NCBI GenBank assembly: GCA_030512295.1
Contig: JAULSR010000002.1
Location: 6,076,001 to 6,140,000 of the forward strand
Direction of reading: 5' to 3'
Source: Bombardia bombarda
Taxonomy: Eukaryota > Ascomycota > Sordariomycetes > Sordariales > Lasiosphaeriaceae
DNA: 64,000 nucleotides
Positions 43,468-54,908 of this stretch are shown piece by piece. Position numbers and translations under genes: made by a program. The notes under the pieces are model-generated. The model had not been told where the DNA came from. It ran no database searches and saw only the letters and a list, made by a program, of their open reading frames with translations. Every line of letters starts with the position of its first letter. The first letter of the stretch is position 1.

Positions 43468-46400
43468 CTACCAATCATCGTCGTCATCCTTCCTTGCCAT
43501 GGCTTTCTTCCTCGCCAGCAGCGCATCCGCCAAGCTGCCCGCCATGCTCGGTGTCGGCGTGTTGCTCCTGCTGCTATCAGAGCCATTCATGCTCATGCCC
43601 GAGTCCCGTGCCGGCAGCGGCGCCGGTGCAAGCTTCCTGCCTGCCACAGGACGCTTCACAGGGGGTTGCGGAGCTGCCGCCTTCCCCCTCGCGGCAGCCG
43701 CTCCGTGAGCCGATGGAGGGGGTGGGGGCGGCCTTGGAGCCACGGGCGGGGGTGGTGGTAGTTGTTCCTCCACATATGCTGCTGGAACCCAAGCCTGTTG
43801 TCCTGCCTGAAGTGCTGCTAGCCACCAACCTGCAAGGAAGCTTTGTTAGCAAAAGTCATTTTGTATAAGGGGTGATCAACGTACCGTTGTCCTCCTTCTT
43901 GATAATCTCAATGACCTGTCCAGCCCTGATTGAAAGCTCACTATCCGTCTCACTGGCAAAGTCATAGAGTACCTTGGCCGTGATTCTCGGCCTTGCAGGC
44001 GGGGCAGGAGGAGGCGGAGGCGGAGCTCGAACAGCTGAGGTGTTAGACTGCTGTCGGGTGTGGGTTGGAATGCTGACCCGCGTTGCTGCTGCCGCTGCCG
44101 TCGGCGTAGGTCGAGGTTGTGGGACTGGCCTCGAAGAAGCTGCAGATGCAGCTGCAGAAGGAGCTGCAGAAGGCCGAGGCTGAGGCTTACGATTATTGGT
44201 CGCTCTCGAGGGTCTGCCGCCTGGCCCCCGGGCTTGATAAGCTTCCCCCTTGTGATCGGCCTCGGCGGGACGGGCTTTCCTTTTGGTGTTGGCCGAGATA
44301 CCGAGTTGGGAGGCTCGCCTGGCTGAGTATGCACAGCACCACTCTTGTAGAAATCGTGTGGAGTGGGAGAGTCCTTAAGCACCTTCACCATCTGCATCTT
44401 GCCCGGCTTCTTGGCGTACTCGATCATATCTGCAATCTTCAAGTTGAACCCGGCAGGCATCACCCTCTGCATTTGTGTGAACATCTCTGTTTTGAGTACG
44501 CAGTTAAGCAGTGGGTCGGCTTCCTGTTGAGACCCGACGCCTAGAGAGAACCAGTCGTCCCGAGCAGTAGATGCCCCAATAAATCGGATGGCCCCCAGAG
44601 GGTACGAACGCTCGACCACAATCTGGACATGACCTTGGACCAACATCTGCGCTACCACGTAGAACTTGCTGTTTGTCACAACGATGATCCTAGGACTGGC
44701 CTTACTGGATCGACCAAACTTGGCCTCCAGAACTTCACCACGACAAGAGAACACGACCTTCTCGTTGCTTCCAATATTGATAGAATTTCGAATCTGGGTA
44801 CCGGGGCCGCTGGTTGCATTGATCCCAAGGTAGTCGCCCAGGAAACGCCGGGAGCCGAGAATGCTCATTCTCCTCCGCTCCTTGCGACCCCTAGGACCTT
44901 GTGCCCTTGGTCTCGGAGTTGTAGATATTCGGCGCCAGTACGCTTCTTCCTCCAGAAACGCTGGATCCGAGTTGCCGACTCTGCTCGGTACGCCAGATAC
45001 GCCCGCCACATTCGCTGAATGCGCGTCGCCATGTTGTGCCAGTACCGATCTCTCATATGTTCGAGGGCGAATAGAGTTTCTGGCGATTTGATAAAGGCTT
45101 TCGTCACGCCAAGCTGCCACTCTTCCTGGGGAATACTAGTGTCTTTGAGAATTTGCTTTACAGCAGCCTCATAAGAGCCCTGCCATGTGTACTCGCCGGC
45201 GTACGAAGTAGCAGGCGAAAGTAGGAAAAATCTATCAACGAATTTCTCAAAAGATTGGCGATATGCAAAACCAGCACGACGAATACGCACGTTCTCCTGA
45301 AGTCCAAGATATTTGATCTGATGAAGAACATTGGGGACGTTGTATTCCGTGGGTGATTTGTTTTCGTTTGGCTTGATAGTTCGGATATACGACGGTTGAC
45401 ACTTCATTAAGGTCTCGACCAATGCATTCGCTGACGTTCTGATCCTGTCGCCGGCGGAAGGAGGTTGCTTTCGATTGTCTTGGTCTACCTGGTTGGGAAA
45501 GAGAGTGTGGATGAAGTCATTGTCACTGCCTTGGAACAGGTTGAGCAGGCCCTTGAGCAGGAGATCCTTGTTCTTGTCCGTGATACCGTCCACTGAGTAC
45601 GTAACATCACCGGCGTAGTGCTTGACAATGAACCCTCCTTGCCGTGGAGTTAGGTGAGCATTGGACATGCCGTTCATGCTTTGCATGAATGTGCGATCGC
45701 ATGCTGCTGGGTCGGCATGAGCCGTCTTGGTGGCATCCTTCATGGCCGAAAAGATCCCCGGAGGTCTGATGGATTCGATAAGATCGCAGACAACCTTGTT
45801 GTCAAAGTAAGTGATAGGGGTCCACTTAATCTGCTCCTTGGCATACTCTTCCTGCTCGGCCTTGAGCGTCAGTTGGATGAAGATTTGTTGCAGCTTCTCA
45901 TTGACATAATTGATGCAAAGCTGCTCAAAACTGTTCTTCTCAAAAATCTCGAATCCGTAAATATCAAGGATGCCAACTGTGTTGGTTGTGGCCTGCCGGG
46001 CCTTGAGAGATTGGTTTATGCGCTCCACAATCCAGTCAAACAGGTTGTGATAGATGGCTTTTGCCAGTGCGTCTCTCGTAGCTGTTGCCTGAGCTACATT
46101 TGCGGGTGATTCAATCACCTCGCCGTTCCTCGGTGTCAGAATGCGAATCGTTATGGCGTTAACCAAGCTCTCTGGTGAAACTTCCAGCAGATATGCCAAG
46201 AAATCCACGATTGACGGGTCAGAGACGGCCGCATATCCGTTGTCGTCCTCGCGGAAAACAAGATTGCCTGTCCAAAGGACAGCTGCCAGCATTCTGAAAA
46301 TGCTGTCCTGCTCGGCCTGAGAGAGGCCAATAATCTTCATGGCGTTGAGGGTATCTTCAAACTCGGCCAGGTCATCGATTCCGTCAACGTCATAACATTT

Positions 46401-47269
46401 TGACTGGTTAGTATAGATGTACGTGTCGGGCTTCTGCACCCCAAAGACTTGGCGATAGTTTTGGGATGCCCCCTTGGTGAACTGGTAGAAGATGTGGAAG
46501 TTTCGCTCGTTGACGATCTGGCTAACAACACGCGACTTCTCGAGCAGATAATTTGTGATGTCGGCACCGACGGGCTCTCCTTGGCTGTTGAAATGGATCT
46601 GGAGGTACTTGCCGAAGCGGGACGAGTTGTTATTTCGCAGCGTTTTTGCGTTGCCAAAGGACTCCAGCAGAGGGTTGGTTGCCAGAACCATGTCCTTTAT
46701 TTGCTGAATTTCGCCCGACTCGCCGCCAGAGACGTTTGCGATATACTGCATGATGCGCTTGGCAGCCTCTGTCTTGCCGGCGCCGGACTCGCCGGAGATA
46801 ATGACGCACTGGTTGTCCTTGTATGCCTTCATATTATAGTAGGCTGCCTCGGCGATGGCAAAGACGTGCGGGGGCATCTCGAGACGATTCTTCCCGCGAT
46901 AGCTATCCAGGACCTGGTCTGTGTAGATGCCCAGGTCCCGGAAGGGGTTGACGGAGACCAGCACATGGCCAATGTATGTGTAGATCTCGGCGCCTTCGAA
47001 CCTCTTTTTCAAGTTGTCGTTGATCGTATCGTTGGAAACCTTGCTGAGCAGGGTGAGGTCGGATACTCCTATCTCCTTCTTCTTGGTGGTGTCAAAAGTG
47101 GCCTTCTTGGGCTTGGGGGTTGAGCTGGCCTGGCCAGAGCGCTCGGCGCGCGCGCCGCCCTTGTCTTTCGCTCGTCTATTGGTGATACCCTGAAGAACAC
47201 AGTCACGGTCAGCATAGAGTCGTCAAAAGCGCGCCGCATTCGTGCGAGCTACGGGGTTGGGCTCACCAT
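43468..47269 (-). CDS. myoA: Class I myosin (MyoA/Myo1), about 1223 aa, two apparent frameshifts
   Basis: Exon 1 is the start codon alone (47269-47267), followed by a 77-nt intron, exon 2 (47189-43885), a 55-nt intron and exon 3 (43829-43468). The motor begins with KKKEIGVSDLTLLSKVSNDT, has the P-loop GESGAGKTEAAKRIM, switch II DIYGFEIFEKNSFEQL, IQ motifs (ATRIQRMWRAYLAY), the TH1 domain (RRRMSILGSRRFLGDYLG), a Pro-rich region, an SH3 domain (KVLYDFASETDSELSIRAG ... NGWWLAA) and an acidic DDDDDW end for Arp2/3. It drives actin-based endocytosis and polar growth. The frame slips by one base in a C4 run (44888-44891) and a C5 run (44225-44229); one added base in each restores 1224 codons. The gene is essential in Aspergillus nidulans, so both shifts are probably sequence errors. 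Confidence 0.93.
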
Positions 47270-50200
47270 GGCGGGCGTAGTTTGATGGTGCGTGCAAGGC
47301 GTAAAAGGCCAGCAATCACAGCGGCTTTCGATGTTGCTAAGGCCCGACGAGGGGGAAACAGCCGCAAGTTCAGGCCCAGTCCAGGATGGCAACAACAGGT
47401 ACTACGATCGCTAACAACGATAAAGGCGGGGATTTTGGCAATCTAGAATATGGGCAAAAAAAAGATACAATTATTGTATTTGGTGTCGTGTACATGCCCG
47501 ATGAGGCGTAATTCCGCAATCGCTCCGCCTCCTCCAACGATCTTGACTAGTGGTGCCTGACGCCGAGTCCCCCTTCTGTGCAGCAGTGACGACGAACCCG
47601 CCAGCCCGCCAACAATGGTGGGGCTCTCGTCCATTCATGGGTCTTAACTCTCCTGCCAGCCGACCCTATCAGCCAATCAAAGTCCTCCCCCGCCACACAA
47701 TGTTATCTCAGCCTGAGCTCAGCCACATGATACACTCAATGCCACGCAAGCTGCCCTCAAGCACCTTCCCTGATCAATCATGGGCAGCCACCAAGTTGGA
47801 TATTTGTGTCGGACGAGTCGCTTTCATAGCTGCCTGATGAAGCAGACGCAAAGTTGCTAGTAACTTATATTCAGAAGACACATTTGAAGACCAACTAAAG
47901 TCGAATCGTCATTGCTGGATTGATCATTGCTGGATTGAATCTTCGATCTTATGTGCGACCCATTCAACCACATGTCGAATTGAAGCAAGAGAATGATTCC
48001 ACGACAAAAAGAAATACTCAGTACTGTTGCTTTCAAGTTTTCTAGCTGACATCTGTCTGAGTGGTGATACGCGAAAGACAGCTCCAATAACTCTCAAGTC
48101 TCACTCGGTTGCTGTTCCTACATCCCCGCCATCGAAATCGAATGTAGATGTTGTTGAAGAAGATGCGCACAGCCAGCCATCCCAAATCCCGTGCTAACAG
48201 CCACCAGTCGAGTAAGAAGGCAGCCAGTGTGATAATATGACACCTGTTGTTAGTTGGCGTTGAGGTTGGTGCTCATTTGCAAGTCGTGACTGCAAGGGAG
48301 AAGGCGAGATTTCGGCAATGATTCGGTCGCCTGCACATGCCATATCTGGCTCACAAGGCCAATTTTTCCCTTCCAAATTTCAGCCGGCTAAGAGCAACAA
48401 AACAAGAAGGGAGATAATCGTGATATTTATATTCATAGATGGCTCTCCCAAATGCCTGGAAGTCTACGTAGGCCTCGACCTTCATTTCTGGGGGTCTCAA
48501 AAATCGTACGATTTCCACATGTTCGGTAACATCCGGATCGTCTATGCACCTGTCAGCCCAGGATATGGATGCGGGATGGGGGAGGATAAACCCGCCTTCA
48601 CTAGCAGCCGTTGTAGGGATATCAATTTTAGGTATTAGAGTTGATCATCATTGCATCATTGTCACGAGAAACAAATTGTATTCATCGCGATATTTTGCTT
48701 GAATTCTCGATGCCATTTTCCAAGTTGTTGCTTTGAACCAGCAGCCAAGCCGGTGGCTCTCAACCCCCCTCCCCCCCCTCTCAAAAACGGGTCTCACCCT
48801 TTCTTTCATTTATTCTTTTGAACATGATATGCTCTAAAGCGACGCAAGAGACAGATGATTACATAGTTGTCTCAACTTGGCCATCCGCACACACGAGATC
48901 AACCGCTCTTGTTCATGCATCCCTCACGTTTCACTACCACAGCCGATCCAAAACCGATGCTCCTGTTCCTATCGGCCCCGTCGATCATGCGAAACCGAAA
49001 GCTTAGCCTGCTTCTACAAACCCTTATGAGCTTGGTGACGATCACTCAAGCGCAGTCACCAAGCTGTCCGTGTGCAGTTCAAAGTTCTTCATAAGGGGTC
49101 AAGAACCAGGATGTCCGTCTGGGGCTTGCGGTCCATCCCTCATAGACCGGATGGCAGACAGAGCCATGCATTGTTCGTACATACCATGCCTTAGTTGTTG
49201 CCCAAGGCTCCGGCATCGTGGGTGGCAGACTTGTAAAACTGGAGAGGCGTGTTTGCGGCGTGGGATAGCGTTGGCTTGACGAGGCAGTTTCCGAAGCGGT
49301 CATTCGTCGTTGACAGGACTCACCACAGCAAGCAGTCGATCTTCAAACAAGGTGAACCGAACGGCAAGGGGTAACCATCGCCCGATCCCAACCCATTTCA
49401 CATTCTTGCATGAAGAACCCCCCAACGCTCACGAGGATCCAGGAATCCAGGATTGCGGCACTGCTCCGTTCCACAGCAGTTTTGGCCAGTCATGAGCGGG
49501 CACCGAAGGATTGGTAACCAAAGCCATATCCCGTATGGCCAGCAACATGAGATAATGGAATACTATCGTCCCACTCCAGAGCAGCCAAGATGTGATTGAA
49601 ACCGCAGGCCCAGCGCTGTTGTGATAGCACGTCGCGAATAGTGATAACTGATATCACTGGTTCATTCGTGCCAGGTACAGACGAGTTGCCTCGCTTGCAG
49701 AAAGCACGTTCCCGGTCCGTCCAGATGCGAACCTGCAGGAGCGAAAAGAAGTGTGAGGAACCCGCGAGGGACAGAGCGGCCGCCCACCATGGCTGGACCT
49801 GATTGGGCCAGTCAAGAACCCTTACCGCGAGGTGTGGGCCCTGATTGGACGATGCACGTTGGGACACATGGGTAGGCTGCACTGGTGTCTGCTGCAGGCG
49901 CGACAGAGCCCAAGATTGCCTAGCGCTCCCTGGAATACTAAGGTAGGTCGCACTACTTGCCAGTAGGGCATCGCTCCAACAAATCGAGTCTGTTCGAGAT
50001 GCAGCCTGCAGCGGCCTTTAAGCGCCCGGATGCTGGCGTCGTGACTGGGCCGACCGACCACTACAAGCCCGACATGGGAACATGGGCGTCGTGGACGGGG
50101 ACCTTGCCGTCTTATTCTTAGGTCGCATGGGCGCGCATTTTCTCAATACCGATTCGATTCATCTCTCGTCGCCCCTTTCCATCTCTCAACCTCACCGTCT

Positions 50201-51301
50201 CTTTTACGACTCCAAAAAAAAAATAACATCGATCTCATAGTCGAGATACTTCAATTATTCACCACAGTCTCAATCAATCACAATAATCAACAGCTGACTC
50301 GAAAACTCCCTATTGCTGCGCGCACCAAAAGTTCTTTCACTCCGCCTCCCCTGTGCCGTTGAACTGGCCCCCCCTGTCGCAGCCGAAACACCAAGGTCGC
50401 CTCCAGAAGCCCCCAGTCAAAGCGCCCCGTACATTTCTCGTCTCAACTCTTCCCTGCTTGCCGTGGGGCAGCGGGCTTTTAGCAGCCAACCTGACACAGC
50501 TTCCCTGGCTTGCGAAACTCTCTCCAGCGTCTGATCTACCGCTTCCAAGTCCATCGTGAGCACACCTCACAGAACCCTAGCACTGCTCGCAGACCGTGGA
50601 AAGACATCTGCCCGGCAACAACCCACCTGTCAGGTCCTGCCAACTTCATCGCCCCACTGAAGAGCCGCCCCAGTCCTTGATCGTGCACCAATCTCCGCCC
50701 TAAGATCCCTCTGTGCTCCCAGAAGCAGTCTAGAGGTTTCAAGGCCCCCCGATACCCGAGTACTCCCCAGCCCTTGTCGAGAAGAGGCACGGGTCTGCTG
50801 CGTGCCGTCCTTAGGTCGCGCCCTGCCTGCCCTCCGCCGCCGCCTCGGACGCCCACACCTACAATCCCTCATGACTGCTCCCCCACCCGCGCCTCTCGTC
50901 TCCTAGTTCCGATTCTCTCACTTTCCTGTCACCTGTCGAGGTAGTAGAAGAAGCGAGACCTCCTCACTTAGCCTTCTTCTCCACCTTTTCTTTTTCTCTC
51001 AGCTGCTGGCTCAGATCACTCTTTTTTTGGTTCTCTACATATCTGTTTCTTGTTCGAGTCGCCTTCTTTTCGCCTGGTGTGTACGTGTGTGTTGAATAGT
51101 ATCGCGACTACATATAATCTTGGGAGGTTCATATCAAGGCGCCCCTGGGATTCGTCCGTCCCATCGCAACCTACGCGCTTTCGCCGCCGTCGAGACAGTC
51201 GCGGCCCCGACGACTGCCCAAGTCGACAAACACACGAGTCGCAGGTCGACACCAGAATCGCGTTGTGTGGTGCGGGTTAAGAGGGGGAATTAGTCGTCAA
51301 G
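47270..51301. other. 4-kb gene-free stretch and long NoxA leader
   Basis: No frame here looks like protein on either strand. The first part is the myosin I promoter. From about 50150 to 51050 the plus strand is strongly pyrimidine-rich (CCTCTC, TCTCCC, CCCAGTCC words), as in long fungal leaders. Several short open frames starting with ATG precede the NoxA start and could act as upstream ORFs if transcribed. Confidence 0.5.
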
Positions 51302-53211
51302 ATGGGTGGTACTTTCGCTTCTATTTGGACGTTGGTGAAGAAGCAGTTCACACCCTCGAAGCTGGTGTTCCATGTTCTCTTCTGGACATTCCACTGGGGC
51401 ATCTTTGCCTATGGATGGTACGCGCCGCAACCCAACTTTTGAACCTTTGATCCGATCAGTAGCTGACAAGGGGATGTAGGTACAAGCAAGAAAGCGATGC
51501 TCGCCTCGCGGGTCTCAACGGCCTGAAGTATTCCGTTTGGATGTCCAGAGGCGCCGGTTTAGTCTTGAGCGTTGACGGAATGCTCATCTTGTTGCCCGTC
51601 TGCCGGACTATCATGAGATTCTTCAGGCCCAAGATCAAGTTCATCCCACTAGATGAGAACATCTGGATGCACCGACAGCTGGCCTACTCTATGCTCTTGT
51701 TCACTATAATCCATACAAGCGCTCATTATGTCAAGTGAGTATCTCTCTCGTAAGTATTTAGCACAGAACGAGTATAGCTAACCGCATGACAGCTTCTTTA
51801 ACGTTGAGAAGACGCAGATCCGACCAGTGACAGCTGTGCAGATCCATTACGCTCAGCCCGGTGGTATCACGGGACATGTCATGCTTCTGTGCATGCTGCT
51901 GATGTACACGACCGCCCATCATCGTATCAGACAACAGTCATTCGAGACATTCTGGTACACTCATCACCTCTTTATTCCGTTTTTCCTCGCCCTCTACACC
52001 CATACCGTTGGTTGCTTTGTCCGCGACACCGCGGACGGTTTCTCTCCCTTCGCCGGTGACAAGTACTGGGAGCATTGCATTGGTTATCTGGGGTGGAGAT
52101 GGGAACTCTGGACCGGCGGCTTCTACCTCATCGAACGTCTGTACCGCGAGATCCGTGCCGCCCGCGAGACGAAGATCACTCGTGTTGTCAGACACCCATA
52201 TGGTAAGCTACACCACAGAAGTAGCGGAGCAAGTTCAACAACTAACAGCCTTTCGCAGATGTCGTGGAGATCCAGTTCAACAAGCCATCCTTCAACTACA
52301 AGGCTGGCCAGTGGCTTTTCCTTCAAGTACCCTCGGTTTCTAAGTACCAATGGCATCCTTTTACCATCACGTCCTGCCCGTACGACCCGTATGTTTCGGT
52401 CCATGTCAGACAAGTTGGTGATTTCACCAAGGCTCTCGGTAATGCGGTCGGCGCTGGTGCAGCACAGGGCAAGCTCTACGATAATGTCGACCCTATGGGC
52501 ATGTACGAAGTCGCTCTCCAGAACGGCCAGAAAATGCCAGCCCTCCGTATCGACGGTCCATATGGAGCACCTGCCGAGGATGTATTCGATAACGAAATCG
52601 CTGTTCTGATCGGAACCGGTATCGGTGTTACGCCATGGGCTGCCATTCTCAAGAACATCTGGCACTTGAGAAACGGACCCAACCCGCCAACCCGTCTGCG
52701 CCGTGTCGAGTTCATCTGGGTGTGTAGAGATACCAGCTCATTCGAGTGGTTCCAAACGCTTCTCTCATCTCTCGAAGAGCAATCCAGCGAGGCAGCTCGT
52801 ATCCCTGGCTCCAACGGCATTGAGTTCTTGAAGATCCACACATACCTCACCCAGAAGCTTGATATGGATACCACGCAGAATATTGTCCTAAACAGTGTCG
52901 GCGCCGACCAAGACCCGCTCACCGAGCTCAAGGCCCGTACAAACTTTGGTCGTCCCAACTTTGGCAAGCTGTTCGGTGGCATGCGCGACGGCATTTTGGA
53001 TCGGACATACCTCAATGGTTTGGAGGGCAGCATGAGAACCACAGTCGGTGTATACTTCTGTGGTCCCTCGGCAGCTGGTAAGTCTATTTGTCATTCCCTC
53101 GCAGGGTTGCTGTCATAATACTAACATCACACAGCTCGCGATATTCAGAAGGCAGCTAAGGCGGCAACCGTCCGCGAAGTTCAGTTCCGCTTCTGGAAGG
53201 AACATTTCTAA
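51302..53211 (+). CDS. noxA: NADPH oxidase NoxA (Nox1), 558 aa
   Basis: Five exons: 51302-51417, 51480-51734, 51793-52202, 52259-53077, 53135-53211. All introns are 56-62 nt with GT..AG ends, and the frame is intact. The start is MGGTFASIWTLVKKQF. Six helices carry the haem ligands H103/H117 and H181/H194, with the 14- and 13-residue spacing of gp91phox. FAD binding is WHPFTITS; NADPH binding is GPYGAP, IGTGIGVTPWAAI, WVCRD and YFCGPS; the end is FWKEHF. Without an N-terminal extension or EF-hands it belongs to the NoxA class. These make superoxide at membranes with NoxR, Rac and Cdc24, and control sexual fruiting bodies, hyphal fusion and infection structures. Confidence 0.96.
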
Positions 53212-53255
53212 TTGTACATTTATCGATATTTTGAGCGAGTTTTCAATCCAAAGCG

Positions 53256-53278
53256 GCATGCATGCATGCATGCATGCA
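53256..53278. repeat. GCAT tetranucleotide palindromic run
   Basis: Nearly six GCAT units, self-complementary throughout, 45 bases beyond the NoxA stop codon and so probably in its 3' untranslated region, where it could form a cruciform or RNA hairpin. Confidence 0.9.
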
Positions 53279-54081
53279 CCATGGAATCACTGTACAAGAT
53301 AAAGGGGTTTCAAGACCAAATGCGGCGGCTGAACCGGGCGGTCGGGTCACGTCCCCAACCGCCGGACGTGTGCTAAGAGGGCGAGCGGGCGTTTTTTCAC
53401 TTCACATGTGCGCTTGTTTTATGACTAAAGAAAGCGGACTGTGCATTTCTCATAATCCGTCACCCTCATCCTCATCAGTACCAAAACAATACCAATATCA
53501 CAGAAAGAGCTCAACGGGGCGGAAGTCGAGAGCAGGCGACCCTATTTTCACTTAACCAACCTAGCCGTGATGAAGGCTGCGTGTAGATGAACACGCCTAT
53601 TCAAAGGGTTGCATATGATTTGTAACTTGACGAAGGGGGTTGGATATTATTTTGTTTGCCTTTTGGATAGTATACGGGTACATATACATATCATATTTAC
53701 GAGATTATAACCATGTCTGGAGAACATACTCTAAACATGCATCTTCCTTGTGTATTCATTTTGCAATCAGTTCTTCTGTATCATGCGTTCCCATGCGAAT
53801 AGTTATCTGCAACTACAGAATCTCAAAGCATGATACTTTCACGCCACAAACAGAGAGAGAGATGCCCCCAAAAAAGGCGATGCAGTGAGTACCAGTGTCA
53901 CGTTAACCGATTTGACCACAGCTGTGGGCTGTCGGTCCGTTCTCCTGCCTCGAACATTCCCAATACGTGGTAGGATCACCATGTGCGATAATGGTAAGAG
54001 GGGGAATCATCACTAAACCCAGCTCAGAGATGCGATTTCAGAACTTTCCCATCTGTGTCATGCATGCTGCTGCAGCATCCG

Positions 54082-54100
54082 GGCGGCGGCGGCGGCGGCG
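54082..54100. repeat. CGG trinucleotide run
   Basis: Six CGG units in non-coding sequence. Confidence 0.85.
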
Positions 54101-54908
54101 AACAGTGGCGGGAGCGGGCGGCGGGGCGGCCACGATTTCAGGTCTTACCCCCCGTGTCTGAGAATCGACCTAAGCGGCTAAATGACTTGGGTTTTGTCTG
54201 TGCTTTGTTAGCTGCATGGCATTTAGCATTTTAAGGGGGGGAAACCCCCTTTCCCCTTTCCGTACTTGGTCATGATCTGCATTTGTTTGCCCCCTTTCAA
54301 GTGGTAGCGTGCGTTTTTTTGTTTTGTGTTTTAACTTTCTACGGCGGGTGCTCGAACCGGATCTTTGGGATTCCATTTTTTTCCTATGCATGCGTTGGTT
54401 GCAATAGTTGACCGTGTCTCTCCTTGGCCTGTTTTTCTTTTGTGTCTTCACCCATGAGTTGCATGTAGTACAGTCCTGATTCCATTTGTATTCTACTAAC
54501 GTAGCTTGAACTTAGACGGTAGACTCATCCTGTGGATTATGCCTCCTTGAGTGCATAACTGGATGTTGCAAACAAATTGGGGGTTATGGAAAATCCCTAG
54601 GGATTGATGTTATAAGTTGATTAGAAATATTCTATACATTTGCATCGAGCCAAGGTCAGTCCTCATGGAGCTGCCCGGTGTTGTATCAGGATTAAATGCC
54701 CGCCAGACCCAAAGCCGGTGGGTACATCTCGTGCTTCGTCAATATCAGAGGGTTTGTGGGACGTACACAAGACCCTCTCCAAAACTCTCTCCAATGTTAT
54801 ATACAGGGTTGGGGTTCGATATCATCCACAGCCCCAAGTGTTGTTACTGCCTAGGCAACGCAATCTCTGTAGGTATTTTTTTGAATCTCCAAACCACAAC
54901 ATCAAGTG

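Larger units (their letters stand above)
53212..54908. other. Intergenic, 3' flanks of NoxA and Pex2
   Basis: 1.7 kb between convergent genes. It holds the GCAT repeat (53256-53278) and a CGG run (54082-54100). A spurious 93-codon minus-strand frame lies at 54170-54451. No gene is supported. Confidence 0.5.

Noticed and set aside
54330..54380. tRNA-like T-arm (GGTTCGAGC on the minus strand)
   Set aside because: The T-stem does not pair (TCCGG against ACCCG) and no acceptor or anticodon stem could be found at the right spacing.
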